NCBI RefSeq assembly: GCF_003096415.1
Contig: NZ_QEKH01000010.1
Location: 62,001 to 126,000, forward strand
Source: Victivallis vadensis
GTDB lineage: Bacteria > Verrucomicrobiota > Lentisphaeria > Victivallales > Victivallaceae
DNA length: 64,000 nt
Direction: 5' to 3'
Part shown: piece after piece, positions 43,393-52,457 of the stretch
Layout of the letters: the number at the start of each line of letters is the position of its first letter
Numbering within the stretch: position 1 is the first letter of the stretch
Notes under the pieces: model-generated
Told to the model about the DNA's origin: nothing
Database searches by the model: none
Seen by the model: only the letters and a program-made list of their open reading frames with translations
Program-made: the position numbers and the translations under genes

Positions 43393-44307
43393 TCACAAAT
43401 CAATACGGGAGACGGCGGCGGTCGGCGGCAGCTGTTTGAGCCGCTCGAAAAAGGGGTTGGCACTTCCCCACAGGAAGTTGGAAAGCTCGATTGCGCGGCA
43501 GACTTTGAATCCCTGTTCCAGCACGCACCGGAAAAGCCGGTGCCGGGCCTCATCGGCCGAAGGCAGCCCGGAATTGTCCCTCCGCCCCTGCCGGATGCGG
43601 TTCAGCAGCAGCGGATCGCGCAGCCATCCCCGCGCGCACATCACGCCCGCCGCGCCGGTCCGTTCCAGCAGTTCCGATGCGTCATCCGGGGAATCGATGT
43701 CGCCGTTGAGCACGACCGGCACCGGAGCGGCGAGCCGGAGACCGGCTTCAAACCGCTCCTCACGTCCGGAAACGGGGCGGTACTGCTCCCGCACGGTGCG
43801 AAAGTGCAGGAAAAATGCCGAAACGCACCCCGTTTCCGCCAGCGCGGGCAGGATGCGCTGCATCTCATCGGGCGACTCCCAGCCGGTCCGCAGTTTGACC
43901 GACAGCGGTGAAGCGGGGATAGCCTTTTTGACCGTTTCAACCGTCGTCACCATCCCCGCGAGGTCGCGCAGCGCCCCGCCTCCCGCTCCGCCCGAAGTCA
44001 CCTGACGGCTCGGACAGCCGAAATTGAGGTTGATTCCGGCGGCTCCCAGCTCCATGAAGCGGGCGGCGGCGGCCGCGATCACTTCGGGGCGGTTCCCCAT
44101 CAGCTGAACCGTCACCGGCAGGCCGGACTCCAGAAACGGCGCGGCGAACTCCGCGAGTTTCCGCGTTCCGGGTACGGCGGTGGAGAGCCGCAGGAACGGC
44201 GTCATCCACCGTTCGGTCAGCCCGAGGGCGTCGGCGGCCCGGATCAGTTCGGGGGACATCACTCCCTCCATCGGTCCGGGCCAGAGTTCGGGCGAAGCGG
44301 TCAGCAT
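43393..44307 (-). CDS. tRNA-dihydrouridine synthase
   Basis: 304 residues of the Dus flavoprotein fold. Motifs: PMEGVMSPELIRA at the N terminus, INLNFGCPSRQVTSGGAGGGAL (FMN and catalytic-cysteine region), LSVKLRTGW, VVLNGDIDSPDDA and GVMCARGWLRDP. It reduces uridines in tRNA D-loops using FMN and NAD(P)H. It overlaps the end of pyrD by seven bases, the last gene of the minus-strand operon. Which Dus class (A, B or C) it belongs to is not decided. Confidence 0.88.
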   Translation of the reverse strand: MLTASPELWPGPMEGVMSPELIRAADALGLTERWMTPFLRLSTAVPGTRKLAEFAAPFLESGLPVTVQLMGNRPEVIAAAAARFMELGAAGINLNFGCPSRQVTSGGAGGGALRDLAGMVTTVETVKKAIPASPLSVKLRTGWESPDEMQRILPALAETGCVSAFFLHFRTVREQYRPVSGREERFEAGLRLAAPVPVVLNGDIDSPDDASELLERTGAAGVMCARGWLRDPLLLNRIRQGRRDNSGLPSADEARHRLFRCVLEQGFKVCRAIELSNFLWGSANPFFERLKQLPPTAAVSRIDL

Positions 44308-45221
44308 TCGACCTTGCCGATGATATCCGCCACGCTCGCGCAGCCGTGGCGGTCGAGATAAGCGCTGATCCCGTCGATCACCTTCAGCGGAGCATAGGGA
44401 TCGACGAAGTTGGCAGTGCCGACCGCAACCGCCGAAGCGCCCGCCAGCAGGAACTCCACCGCATCCTCGCCGGTCATGATCCCCCCCATGCCGATCACCG
44501 GAATCTTCACCGCGCGCGCCACGTCGTAGACCATGCGCACCGCAATCGGCTTCAGGGCGGGGCCGGAGAAGCCGCCGGTCCGGTTCGCGATCTTCGGGCG
44601 GCGGGTTTCGATGTCGATCGCCATCGCGGTGATCGTGTTGATCAGCGAAACCATGTCGCTGCCCGCCGCTTCGACCGCCCGCGCGAATTCGGCGATGTTG
44701 GTCACATTCGGGCTGAGTTTGGTGATCAGCGGGAGCGTGGTCGCGCGGCGCACCGTCGAAACCACCTCCGCCGCCAGCACCGGATCGGTGCCGAATGCGA
44801 CGCCTCCCGCTTTCACATTGGGACAGGAGATGTTGATTTCCAGCGCGGTGATCCCGTCGCGCTCCGCGTCGAGCCGGGCGGCGACTTCGCCGTATTCGGC
44901 GATGGTCGTGCCCCAGATGTTCACGATGGTCGCGGCGCCGACCTTGCGCAGGAACGGCATATAGCGGTCGCCGTGCAGGAACTTTTCCACGCCCGGCCCC
45001 TGCAGGCCGATCGCATTGAGCATCCCGCCGGTGACTTCGGCGACGCGGGGCGTCGGGTTGCCGTGCGACGGCTTCATGCGGATTCCCTTGACCACCACCG
45101 CGCCGAGGCGGGAGATGTCGTAGTAGTTGTGATATTCAAAGCCGTAGCCGAAGGTGCCGGACGCGGTCATCACCGGATTTTTCAGCGTGACGCCGCCGAG
45201 TTTCGTTGTCAGGTCAGCCAT
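44301..45221 (-). CDS. pyrD: Dihydroorotate dehydrogenase, class 1B catalytic subunit
   Basis: 306 residues from ATG 45221; longer frames run into pyrK and are shadows. It oxidises dihydroorotate to orotate in pyrimidine synthesis. FMN/active-site segments: PVMTASGTFGYG, NAIGLQGPGVE, EINISCPNVKAGG (catalytic Cys), KLSPNVTNI, NTITAMAID, GGFSGPALKPIA and PVIGMGGIMTGEDA. The partner pyrK ends five bases upstream, which makes this the NAD-linked PyrDB/PyrK heterotetramer type. Confidence 0.95.
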   Translation of the reverse strand: MADLTTKLGGVTLKNPVMTASGTFGYGFEYHNYYDISRLGAVVVKGIRMKPSHGNPTPRVAEVTGGMLNAIGLQGPGVEKFLHGDRYMPFLRKVGAATIVNIWGTTIAEYGEVAARLDAERDGITALEINISCPNVKAGGVAFGTDPVLAAEVVSTVRRATTLPLITKLSPNVTNIAEFARAVEAAGSDMVSLINTITAMAIDIETRRPKIANRTGGFSGPALKPIAVRMVYDVARAVKIPVIGMGGIMTGEDAVEFLLAGASAVAVGTANFVDPYAPLKVIDGISAYLDRHGCASVADIIGKVEC

Positions 45222-45226
45222 TGTCG

Positions 45227-46006
45227 CTACTCCACATAAACCGTATCGAGATTGAAAACCGGGCCGTCGGTGCAGGCGCGGGCGTACTGCCACCCCTCCG
45301 GCGTATCCGCCTTGACCTTGACCACGCAGGCGAAGCAGGCGCCGACGCCGCAGCACATCAGGTGGTCGATGCTCAATTCGCCTTTCTGATTGCGGGCGTT
45401 CAGGATTTTCGCGAGCGCCATCAGCATCGGATGGGGGCCGCAGCCGTAGAAGAAGAACTTCCGGCCCGGATTCTCCGCGAGCAGCTTTTCAACCAGCACG
45501 GTCACAAATCCCTTCGTGCCGACCGAGCCGTCGTTGGTCGCGACCTGCACCTCGTATCCGGCCTCGCGGTACACATCAGTCAGCAGCACATCGGCCTCGC
45601 CGCGCGCGCCGATCAGGAAAATGCCCCGCTGCGGAAGCTGTTTCGTAATCAGGTAAGTGGCCGCCGCGCCGTAGCCGCCGGCGACCAGCACCGGCGTCGC
45701 GTCCTCCGGAGCATCGCTGAATGAGGTGCCGAGCGGGCCGAGCAGGTCGCAGACCGTCCCGGCGGGGAGCCTGGAAAGCTCGCGCGTGCCGTGGCCGACG
45801 ACCTTGTAGACGACGGAAAGCGCGCCGTCGGCTTCGACGTTGTGAATACTGAAGGGACGGCGCAGGATATGGTCGCCGTGGCGGTCGATCCGGACATGGA
45901 CGAACTGTCCGGCCCGGGCGGCGGCGCAGATTTCCGGCACATGGAATCTGACCAGGAAATAGTCATTCTGCAGCCGTTCGTTGCTGATGATTTCGCCTGT
46001 TTTCAT
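45227..46006 (-). CDS. pyrK: Dihydroorotate dehydrogenase electron-transfer subunit
   Basis: 259 residues of the ferredoxin-reductase type. FAD-binding RRPFSIHNV, an NAD-binding Rossmann part (LVAGGYGAAATYLI, FFYGCGPHPMLMAL) and a C-terminal 2Fe-2S loop, CCGVGACFACVVKV with a later Cys in RACTDGP, are all visible. It passes electrons from PyrD FMN to NAD+. It lies immediately before pyrD and 11 bases after the MBL gene. Confidence 0.94.
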   Translation of the reverse strand: MKTGEIISNERLQNDYFLVRFHVPEICAAARAGQFVHVRIDRHGDHILRRPFSIHNVEADGALSVVYKVVGHGTRELSRLPAGTVCDLLGPLGTSFSDAPEDATPVLVAGGYGAAATYLITKQLPQRGIFLIGARGEADVLLTDVYREAGYEVQVATNDGSVGTKGFVTVLVEKLLAENPGRKFFFYGCGPHPMLMALAKILNARNQKGELSIDHLMCCGVGACFACVVKVKADTPEGWQYARACTDGPVFNLDTVYVE

Positions 46007-46017
46007 ACTGTGTTCTG

Positions 46018-46623
46018 CTATTGAATATATGGGTTGGAGCGGCGCTCGGCGCCGACAGTGGTTTGAGAGCCGTGGCCGGGATAAATCGTCAATTCGTCCG
46101 GCAGCGTCAGAATGCCGTTCCGGATCGAATCGATGATCGTGCCGAAGTCGCCGCCCGGGAAATCGGTGCGGCCGATCGAACCGGCGAAGATCGTGTCTCC
46201 GGCAAACAGCGCCGGGCTTTCCCGGAACAGGAAACCGCTGCCGCCGGGCGTGTGGCCGGGAAGCGGAATCACCGTAAAATCGTCGTTCGGCGCGAAAACG
46301 GCAGCTTCCGGCAGGTTGCGGGCCGCTTCGAGGTAGGGGAGCAGCGCATTGTCCGGGCTGCGGTAAAGCTCGTGATCCTCCTCCGCGAGAAACACGCCGT
46401 CAACCTGCAATGCCGCGGCGACTTCGGCGACCGCCGAAATATGGTCGACATGGGCGTGGGTCAGCAGGATGCTCGCACGCCTGAAATCGAAGCGGCGGGC
46501 GGCGCGGACGATCTCCGGCGCATCGGCGCCGGGATCGATCACATAGAGGCGGCGGCTGGATTCGACATAGACTAAATAACAGTTGGTGTCGAGCAGTCCG
46601 ACCGGGATGGTGACGATCTTCAT
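46018..46623 (-). CDS. MBL-fold hydrolase, glyoxalase II-like
   Basis: 201 residues. The metallo-beta-lactamase motif is LLTHAHVDHISAV. Further metal ligands are in PLPGHTPGG, LFAGDTIFAGSIGRTD and IYPGHGSQT. These are the signatures of the hydroxyacylglutathione hydrolase-like family common in bacteria. It cleaves thioesters or related esters; the true substrate is not known. It overlaps the upstream DUF3857-type gene by four bases and precedes pyrK. Confidence 0.88.
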   Translation of the reverse strand: MKIVTIPVGLLDTNCYLVYVESSRRLYVIDPGADAPEIVRAARRFDFRRASILLTHAHVDHISAVAEVAAALQVDGVFLAEEDHELYRSPDNALLPYLEAARNLPEAAVFAPNDDFTVIPLPGHTPGGSGFLFRESPALFAGDTIFAGSIGRTDFPGGDFGTIIDSIRNGILTLPDELTIYPGHGSQTTVGAERRSNPYIQ

Positions 46624-49600
46624 CGTTTCTGTTCCGTGGTTGGCGCTTTCCGGTTGGTCAGGATGATCCGGCCGGAAGCGAGTTTGGAGAGCTCACGCTG
46701 CAATTCGGTGAGCTTGTTGTAATCCAGCGGCGGCACCAGTTCGACCGGCAGCGTCAGGCCGCAGTCGATCCGCAGCGTGCTTTCGCCGGGCTCGAAATAC
46801 TCGTAAAACGCGGAAGAACCGAAGCTGCCCAGCTCCTTGCGCTCGGGGCGGTCCGCCACCACCCGGTAGCCGGAGGGCAGGTGGATCCGGTACTCCAGCG
46901 AAATCCGCGACGGCTTGTTGCGCCATACCGGGGTGCGGCGGCTTTTCTCCGCCGTCGCGACCCGCTGCGCCAGCTCCGAAAAGCCGGGCAGTTCGAACTG
47001 CATGTAACCGTCCGCCGCCGCCGCGAAATCCGGCACCCTGACCGTGTATTCGAGTCTGCCCGGATAGCTGTCGAAGTCGATTTTCGGCTTGCCCGCCAGT
47101 TTCGCGGATTGCGAAAAGCCGGAGACCAGCTCCTCAAAGAAGATCCGCTTCTGCTCCGGCGTCATTTCGGCGAAGCGGCGGTTTTCGTTTTCAAAATCGG
47201 TGCCGGTCACCTGTCGCCGCACCTGAATTTCCGCCGAGCCGTTGGCGCGCAGATCGATCGCGTAGGAGAGTGACACCGAGCTTTCCGATTTGCGGCGCGG
47301 CCGGATCACCTGAAGCCGTCCGTCGGAGAGGTTCAGCCCGATCTGCTCCTCGCTGCGCGCCGCGCCGACCTTCGCGTATTCGCTGGTGTCGTTCAAATAG
47401 GTTTCATACGCCGGTACGTAGACCAGCACCTCGCTGAACCAATTCGCGGGGTAGCGGCTCAGCAGCTTCAGCGTGGCGGGAGCGTAACCGAACGGAGTCA
47501 CGGCCACAAACCGGCTTTCGATTCCGGCGGCTTTCAGGATCGCTGCCAGCAGGATCGCCCGGTCGGCGCTGTTGCCGTAGCCGGAAGCGAGGGTGGTTTC
47601 CGGCAACGAGAAGCAGCTCCACGGCAGCTGGTTCAGGCCGGGGCCTGCCGAACGGATATTACGGGCCACGTAGTCGCGCAGCCGCTTCAGCTTGGCTTCA
47701 CGCTCCGAAGCGAGCGGGCGGACCGCCGGATCGTCGACCAGCTTCAACTCCCCGACCAGCGCTTTGATCTTTTCTCCGGGGCGGACTTTGGCCTGCAAAG
47801 CGGCGGAAAGCGCCTTCGCAAAGCTGCCGTAATTTCCGGCGGAGAGGTACAAAGTCGGAGCGAACATCCAACGCGGCGCCTGTCCCGGTTCGCGCGGCAG
47901 CTGCGGCGTATCGCCGCTCTTCCAGATCCGGGTCAGCCGGTTGGAATCCACAAATTCCTGCACGGCAAGGTTGGTGTCCGGTGCGCCGACGCGGCAGTCG
48001 AATTTGAACGGGGCCGTCAGCGCGAAACTGCTCCGCACTACCGGAGCATCTCCGGCCAGCGGCACATAGCGGCTGAAAAAGGGGCGCTCTTTGACCTTGC
48101 GGGTCACGGTGCTCTCGATCACCGCACCCGGCACAACACCCGGCAGACTGGCGACCAGCACCTTTTCGGCGGGATAGCGGGGGGCGGAACTCACCCACGG
48201 CGCATCCATCAGGTTCAATTCCTTCTCTCCCAATTCCTGTCTGCTCCCGTCCGGCGCGGTTACGGTCGCGGCGACGGAGACCTCCTCCCAGACCGGATTG
48301 TAGGAGAGCTTGAGCTCGGAACAGCTCTTGACCCCGGCGTAATTCAGCACCCTGCGGCGCTCCTTCGCCACCGAAGTCCAGCTCGAAGCATCGTGGATCG
48401 TGACGGTTTCGGCGCTGTCGAGCAGAATGGAGTCGGCGCCGGGGAACGCGGAGGCGACCAACTGCTCGGGCACTCCGGCAAAATCGATCTTCGCGATCGG
48501 CAGCTGCCGTTCGAGCGAATCGATCTTCCGCAGCGCCTGCTTGAGTTCGACGTACTGCGCCGGTTTGATTTCAACGGTATCCAGCGACAGCCTCGAACTG
48601 CCGGAGACCATCGCGGCGCCGGCGGAGAGCGAGCGCCGGTAGTCCAGCACGCCCGGCACCTTTACCTCAAGTCTGCCCGGCACCGAAACCAGCCGGCACA
48701 GCGGCGGCACCGCGAGGTCGAACTTCTCCTCGACCGCGCAGGTCGAAAAGAGCAGCAGGTTGAACCGGCGCTTTTCAAGGCCGAACGATCCCATCATAAA
48801 TGAGACCGCGCCGAAGCCGGAACCGAATTCCGGCAGCTGCAGCAGGAACTCCGCCGGATTCTCCGGCAGGAACTCCGTGGCCCGGAAGGTTAGTTTCACG
48901 GCCAGCGGCACACTCATGTCGCGCACGTCCGCCGGAGTTACCTCCAGCGTCTCCAGCGTCGCACCCGGAATCGCCCGTTTCAGCTGCGCCGCGAAGAACT
49001 GCTTGCGGTAATCGACCGGCCAGCGGGAAAACGCATCGCGGTAGATCTGGTCGTTGATGCCGCCGAAGGCCAGTTCGGTGGCGCCGGAGAGCACCCCGTC
49101 CGGCGCCACCGCGGCGCGGGTCGCGATCTTCATCACGTTTTCGGCGGCGGGCGTCACCTCGGAGCGGCGCAGTGCGTCCCCCTCCGGCTTCGCGACCAGA
49201 AAACTCATATTGCCCATCGACGACGGGAAAAGTTCGGTGGTGGTCTCGTAGGTCGGGTCCATCAGCTGATATTTGCCGGGGGCAAGCTCCACCGCGACGA
49301 CGGCATGGTTGAAGTAGTTGTTCGGCACCTCGTCATCCTTGGGCGGCCCGGCCATGAACAGCACCGGATACGCCTTGAAACCGGCCAGCTCCAGCATCGA
49401 CACCAGCAGCGCCGCCTTGTCGCGGCAGACGCCGTAACGCTGGTTGAAGGTCATCGACACGTCGTGCGGCTCATAGCCGGGGGCCTCGGCTTCGGCGGTG
49501 ATGCCCATATAGCGGATCTGCTGGGAGACGAACTGGAAGAGCGCCATTACCTTCTGCTCCGGCGTCTTCGCGTTTTTGGTCAGCTCACCGACTTTGGCTT

Positions 49601-50444
49601 TGATTTCGGGAGTCACCGCATCCAGCCGGGGACGGCAGAGCGCGTAGTACCATTGGGAAATCTCGTTCCAGTTGGCGGCAGTGCTGACCGCCAGGCGCTG
49701 TACGCAGGTGTAAAGCTCCGGCATGTCCGGTTCGGGAATTACCTGCGGCACATCCGTCGCGACCCACGAGTAGAGAATGCGGCCGTCCTTCTTCTCCTCC
49801 GAAAACTTCACGGAGCCGCCGACCGGGTCTTTGACCGCGATGGACTTGAGCGGCCGGTCCGCCGGTCCGTCGATGGTGATCCGGTACTCCAGCACCGGGG
49901 AGTCGCTCTGCAGCAGATAGAGGCCGCACCAGACGCCGGCCACCCGCGGCTTGATCTCCTTTTCCACCGCCCGGAGCCGGATGATGTCGCCGACCTCCAG
50001 CTCCGGAATCGTGACGGTCATGATCTTGTTGGCGGGGTCGTAGATATTGGAACCCATCTGGCCGGGGCTCACCGCGATTTTGCTGTTCTCCGCGACATCC
50101 AGCCGGACCGTCTTGCCGTCCGGCTTCAGCACGTCGCAGAGTTCCAGTTTGAACTCCTCGTAGGTGGTGTTGAAATAGAAGCTCTGCGTCCCCATCGCGC
50201 GCCGTCCGGCCTCGGTCAGCACTTTCACGAAATAGTCGTCGGTGGTGACGGCGGTGCCGTCGGCCTGATAGACCACGTGCTGCTCATCGTACAGCAGCAC
50301 GCTGTCGGCGTTCGGGAAGCGTTTCGCACTTGCCTGTTCGGACAGTTTCAGCGCCTGCGCGACAGGGGCCGGAACCGCTTCCGCAAATAAATGGAACGCC
50401 AGTATCGCCAGCAGCAGCGGCAGGAATTTCTTGAAACGGATCAT
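46620..50444 (-). CDS. Large exported DUF3857/transglutaminase-like protein with two tandem units
   Basis: 1274 residues from ATG 50444, behind AGAGGAG; the open frame upstream is not coding. A signal peptide (FLPLLLAILAFHLFAEA) is followed by a DUF3857-like beta domain and a transglutaminase-like fold with a plausible triad Cys340 (YGVCRDKAAL), His380 (NHAVV) and Asp396 (LMDPT). A second copy of the same pair follows. There the matching motif reads YGNSADRAIL, with Ser959 in the Cys position and no matching His, so that half is probably not catalytic. Probably a periplasmic or outer-membrane-facing protein; function unknown. Confidence 0.8.
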   Translation of the reverse strand: MIRFKKFLPLLLAILAFHLFAEAVPAPVAQALKLSEQASAKRFPNADSVLLYDEQHVVYQADGTAVTTDDYFVKVLTEAGRRAMGTQSFYFNTTYEEFKLELCDVLKPDGKTVRLDVAENSKIAVSPGQMGSNIYDPANKIMTVTIPELEVGDIIRLRAVEKEIKPRVAGVWCGLYLLQSDSPVLEYRITIDGPADRPLKSIAVKDPVGGSVKFSEEKKDGRILYSWVATDVPQVIPEPDMPELYTCVQRLAVSTAANWNEISQWYYALCRPRLDAVTPEIKAKVGELTKNAKTPEQKVMALFQFVSQQIRYMGITAEAEAPGYEPHDVSMTFNQRYGVCRDKAALLVSMLELAGFKAYPVLFMAGPPKDDEVPNNYFNHAVVAVELAPGKYQLMDPTYETTTELFPSSMGNMSFLVAKPEGDALRRSEVTPAAENVMKIATRAAVAPDGVLSGATELAFGGINDQIYRDAFSRWPVDYRKQFFAAQLKRAIPGATLETLEVTPADVRDMSVPLAVKLTFRATEFLPENPAEFLLQLPEFGSGFGAVSFMMGSFGLEKRRFNLLLFSTCAVEEKFDLAVPPLCRLVSVPGRLEVKVPGVLDYRRSLSAGAAMVSGSSRLSLDTVEIKPAQYVELKQALRKIDSLERQLPIAKIDFAGVPEQLVASAFPGADSILLDSAETVTIHDASSWTSVAKERRRVLNYAGVKSCSELKLSYNPVWEEVSVAATVTAPDGSRQELGEKELNLMDAPWVSSAPRYPAEKVLVASLPGVVPGAVIESTVTRKVKERPFFSRYVPLAGDAPVVRSSFALTAPFKFDCRVGAPDTNLAVQEFVDSNRLTRIWKSGDTPQLPREPGQAPRWMFAPTLYLSAGNYGSFAKALSAALQAKVRPGEKIKALVGELKLVDDPAVRPLASEREAKLKRLRDYVARNIRSAGPGLNQLPWSCFSLPETTLASGYGNSADRAILLAAILKAAGIESRFVAVTPFGYAPATLKLLSRYPANWFSEVLVYVPAYETYLNDTSEYAKVGAARSEEQIGLNLSDGRLQVIRPRRKSESSVSLSYAIDLRANGSAEIQVRRQVTGTDFENENRRFAEMTPEQKRIFFEELVSGFSQSAKLAGKPKIDFDSYPGRLEYTVRVPDFAAAADGYMQFELPGFSELAQRVATAEKSRRTPVWRNKPSRISLEYRIHLPSGYRVVADRPERKELGSFGSSAFYEYFEPGESTLRIDCGLTLPVELVPPLDYNKLTELQRELSKLASGRIILTNRKAPTTEQKR

Positions 50445-50480
50445 CACATTCTCCTCTTTATGACAGCACCACACAGATAC

Positions 50481-50509
50481 ATGATATAAAATAACAGTTT
50501 TGAAGCCAA
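50481..50509 (-). promoter_or_regulatory. Promoter of the DUF3857-MBL-pyrK-pyrD-dus operon
   Basis: On the minus strand: TTGGCT (50509-50504), 17 bases, TATCAT (50486-50481), about 37 bases before the ATG. Confidence 0.6.
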
Positions 50510-50566
50510 TTGCAAAACGCATCGGGCCGTTTCCGATAATTTTGGAATGAAATTGTTTATCTTTAT

Positions 50567-50594
50567 TTGAATTTTCCGCATCCTGCACTATATT
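50567..50594 (+). promoter_or_regulatory. Promoter of the 35-residue basic protein gene
   Basis: TTGAAT (50567-50572), 16 bases, TATATT (50589-50594), about 50 bases before the start codon. Confidence 0.55.
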
Positions 50595-50644
50595 TAACAT
50601 TCAAACTGGTAAATTCTTAAAAAGTTTTATTCCAAGGAGTCGAA

Positions 50645-50752
50645 ATGGGACAGCAGCTGAATAAGATCGAAAAGCGTCGCCGCCGCAAAGCCTATCTGGA
50701 GCGTTGCAAGGAGAAAGTCCGCGCCGCGATCGCCCAGGCCAAGAAGAAGTAA
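50645..50752 (+). CDS. 35-residue highly basic small protein
   Basis: A short gene starting ATG 50645 behind AAGGAGTCGAA and ending TAA 50750-50752. The product begins MGQQLNKIEKRRRRKAYLER and ends in AQAKKK: about 40 percent Lys/Arg and predicted to be one long amphipathic helix. It has its own promoter, a good ribosome-binding site and a strong terminator 13 bases after the stop, so it is a real transcription unit. Composition suggests RNA, ribosome or nucleoid binding. I do not recognise the family; it differs from the known PVC small basic protein, which starts MSIDKSLK-like. Confidence 0.75.
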   Translation: MGQQLNKIEKRRRRKAYLERCKEKVRAAIAQAKKK

Positions 50753-50764
50753 TTCTTCCGCTTT

Positions 50765-50813
50765 CAACGAAAAAGCCCGATATGCACACTTCGCATACCG
50801 GGCTTTTTCGTTG
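50765..50813. terminator. Bidirectional terminator with a 21-bp stem
   Basis: The arms at 50765-50785 and 50793-50813 pair over 21 positions with one mismatch around a seven-base loop. Each strand ends in a run of five T. It serves the small basic protein on the plus strand and coaB on the minus strand. Confidence 0.92.
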
Positions 50814-50850
50814 CCTCGGGCGGCCGGGAACGACTCGCCTTTGTCGTCCG

Positions 50851-51480
50851 TTACTTTTCCGTTATTTTCCGGAGAAGCTCCAGCGCGACCTCGAATTTCG
50901 GGGCGGGGCCGATCTCAAAACGGCTTCCGTCACTTCCGAGCAAAGTGACGGCATTGCGGTCGCTGCCGAAACCGATATCGGAACGGCTCACATCATTAGC
51001 GGCGATCCAGTCGAGATTTTTGCGGGCCAGTTTTTCCGACGCATAGGTGATCAGGCTGGTGGTTTCGGCGGCGAAACCGACCAGAAGCTGTCCCGGCCGT
51101 TTCCGTTTTCCGAGCGACGCCAGAATATCCTCGGTCCGTTCAAATTCGATCAGGAGCGATCCGTCGGATTTTTTCATTTTTCCGTCAATTACCCGTTTCG
51201 GACGGTAATCCGCGACGGCGGCGGCCATCACGATCAGGTCGGAATCCGCCGCTTCGGCGTGAATCGCATCCGCCATTTCCGCCGCCGATTCCACGTGAAT
51301 CACGGAAATTCCGGCGGGATCCGGCAAATTGACGGGCCCCGCGACCAGCACGACCCGGTGGCCCAGCCGCCTGGCGGCTTCGGCCAGAGCGTAACCCATC
51401 TTGCCGGTCGAACGGTTGGAGAGGAAACGGACAGCGTCGATCTTCTCCCGGGTCGGCCCCGCGCTGATCAGGACTTTCAT
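50851..51480 (-). CDS. coaB: Stand-alone phosphopantothenate-cysteine ligase
   Basis: 209 residues from ATG 51480. It joins cysteine to 4'-phosphopantothenate in coenzyme A synthesis. The family core is seen: [35 protein letters not shown]-like [21 protein letters not shown], and [19 protein letters not shown]. In most bacteria this domain is fused behind the CoaC flavoprotein; here only the CoaB half is present and overlaps the upstream glycosyltransferase gene. A separate coaC must lie elsewhere. Confidence 0.88.
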   Translation of the reverse strand: MKVLISAGPTREKIDAVRFLSNRSTGKMGYALAEAARRLGHRVVLVAGPVNLPDPAGISVIHVESAAEMADAIHAEAADSDLIVMAAAVADYRPKRVIDGKMKKSDGSLLIEFERTEDILASLGKRKRPGQLLVGFAAETTSLITYASEKLARKNLDWIAANDVSRSDIGFGSDRNAVTLLGSDGSRFEIGPAPKFEVALELLRKITEK

Positions 51481-52442
51481 TCTTTTTCTTCTTTGCGGCC
51501 GATGATCGATTCGATGAAATAGCGGGGACGGTTGCGCACATCGGTGTAGATGCGGCCGATGTATTCGCCGATCATGCCGATGCCGACCATCTGGATTCCC
51601 ATGAAGACGAACATCACCGCGAACAGCGTGAACACGCCGCCATTGGTCCAAGTATCGCCGTCGGTGATACGGCGGATGATGATGTACAAGCTCAGCAGGA
51701 AGCCGCAGAAGGCCGCCAGCATCCCGAACCAGGTCAGTACACGCAGCGGAGCCGTCGTCATGCAGGTCAACATGTTGAACTGCAGGTTGATCAGCTTCAT
51801 CAGCGAATACTTGGAGTCGCCGACCGCGCGCTCGCTGTGGGCGACCGGAATTTCGCAGGTGTTGCGCGCGAAACTGTTGCCGAGCACCGGGATGAAGGTG
51901 CTGCGCTCGTTGCACTGCAGCATCGCCTTGACCACGTGGCTGCGGTAGGCGCGCAACATGCAGCCGTAGTCGTGCATTTTAACGCCGGTGGCTTTCTGGG
52001 CGACACGGTTCACGATCTTGGAGGCGGTGCGGCGGAACCAGGTGTCCTGCCGGTTCTGGCGCACGGTTCCGACCACGTCGTTGCCGCGTTCGGCGGCGGC
52101 GACCAGGTTCGGAATCTCCTCCGGCGGATTCTGCAGATCCGCATCCAGCGTGATCACCAGATCGCCGCGCACCAGCGAGAATCCCGCCATGATTGCGGAG
52201 TGCTGCCCGTAATTGCGGTTCAGGATGCAGGCGATCACCTGATCCGGCTTCGCCTCGGCGGCTTTGCGCATGATCTCGGCGGAGGCGTCGCGGCTGCCGT
52301 CGTCAACCAGGATGAATTCGTACTTTTTGCCGGTCGAATCAAGCGCCCTGATTGTACGGTCGATCAGTTCCTGAAGGCAGCCTTCCTCGTTGTAAACGGG
52401 GACGACCACGGAGATATACTGGATGATGTTGGGGTTTTCCAT
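51477..52442 (-). CDS. arnC: Family 2 glycosyltransferase, ArnC/DPM1-like
   Basis: 321 residues. The GT-A fold shows [29 protein letters not shown] and the DXD-type [12 protein letters not shown]. Two C-terminal membrane helices ([19 protein letters not shown] and [20 protein letters not shown]) end in [17 protein letters not shown]. This matches enzymes that load a sugar onto undecaprenyl phosphate. The adjacent ArnT- and ArnB-like genes favour the ArnC role (4-deoxy-4-formamido-arabinose), but other polyprenyl-phosphate sugars are possible. Confidence 0.8.
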   Translation of the reverse strand: MENPNIIQYISVVVPVYNEEGCLQELIDRTIRALDSTGKKYEFILVDDGSRDASAEIMRKAAEAKPDQVIACILNRNYGQHSAIMAGFSLVRGDLVITLDADLQNPPEEIPNLVAAAERGNDVVGTVRQNRQDTWFRRTASKIVNRVAQKATGVKMHDYGCMLRAYRSHVVKAMLQCNERSTFIPVLGNSFARNTCEIPVAHSERAVGDSKYSLMKLINLQFNMLTCMTTAPLRVLTWFGMLAAFCGFLLSLYIIIRRITDGDTWTNGGVFTLFAVMFVFMGIQMVGIGMIGEYIGRIYTDVRNRPRYFIESIIGRKEEKE

Positions 52443-52457
52443 AGCGGGTTTCCTGCG

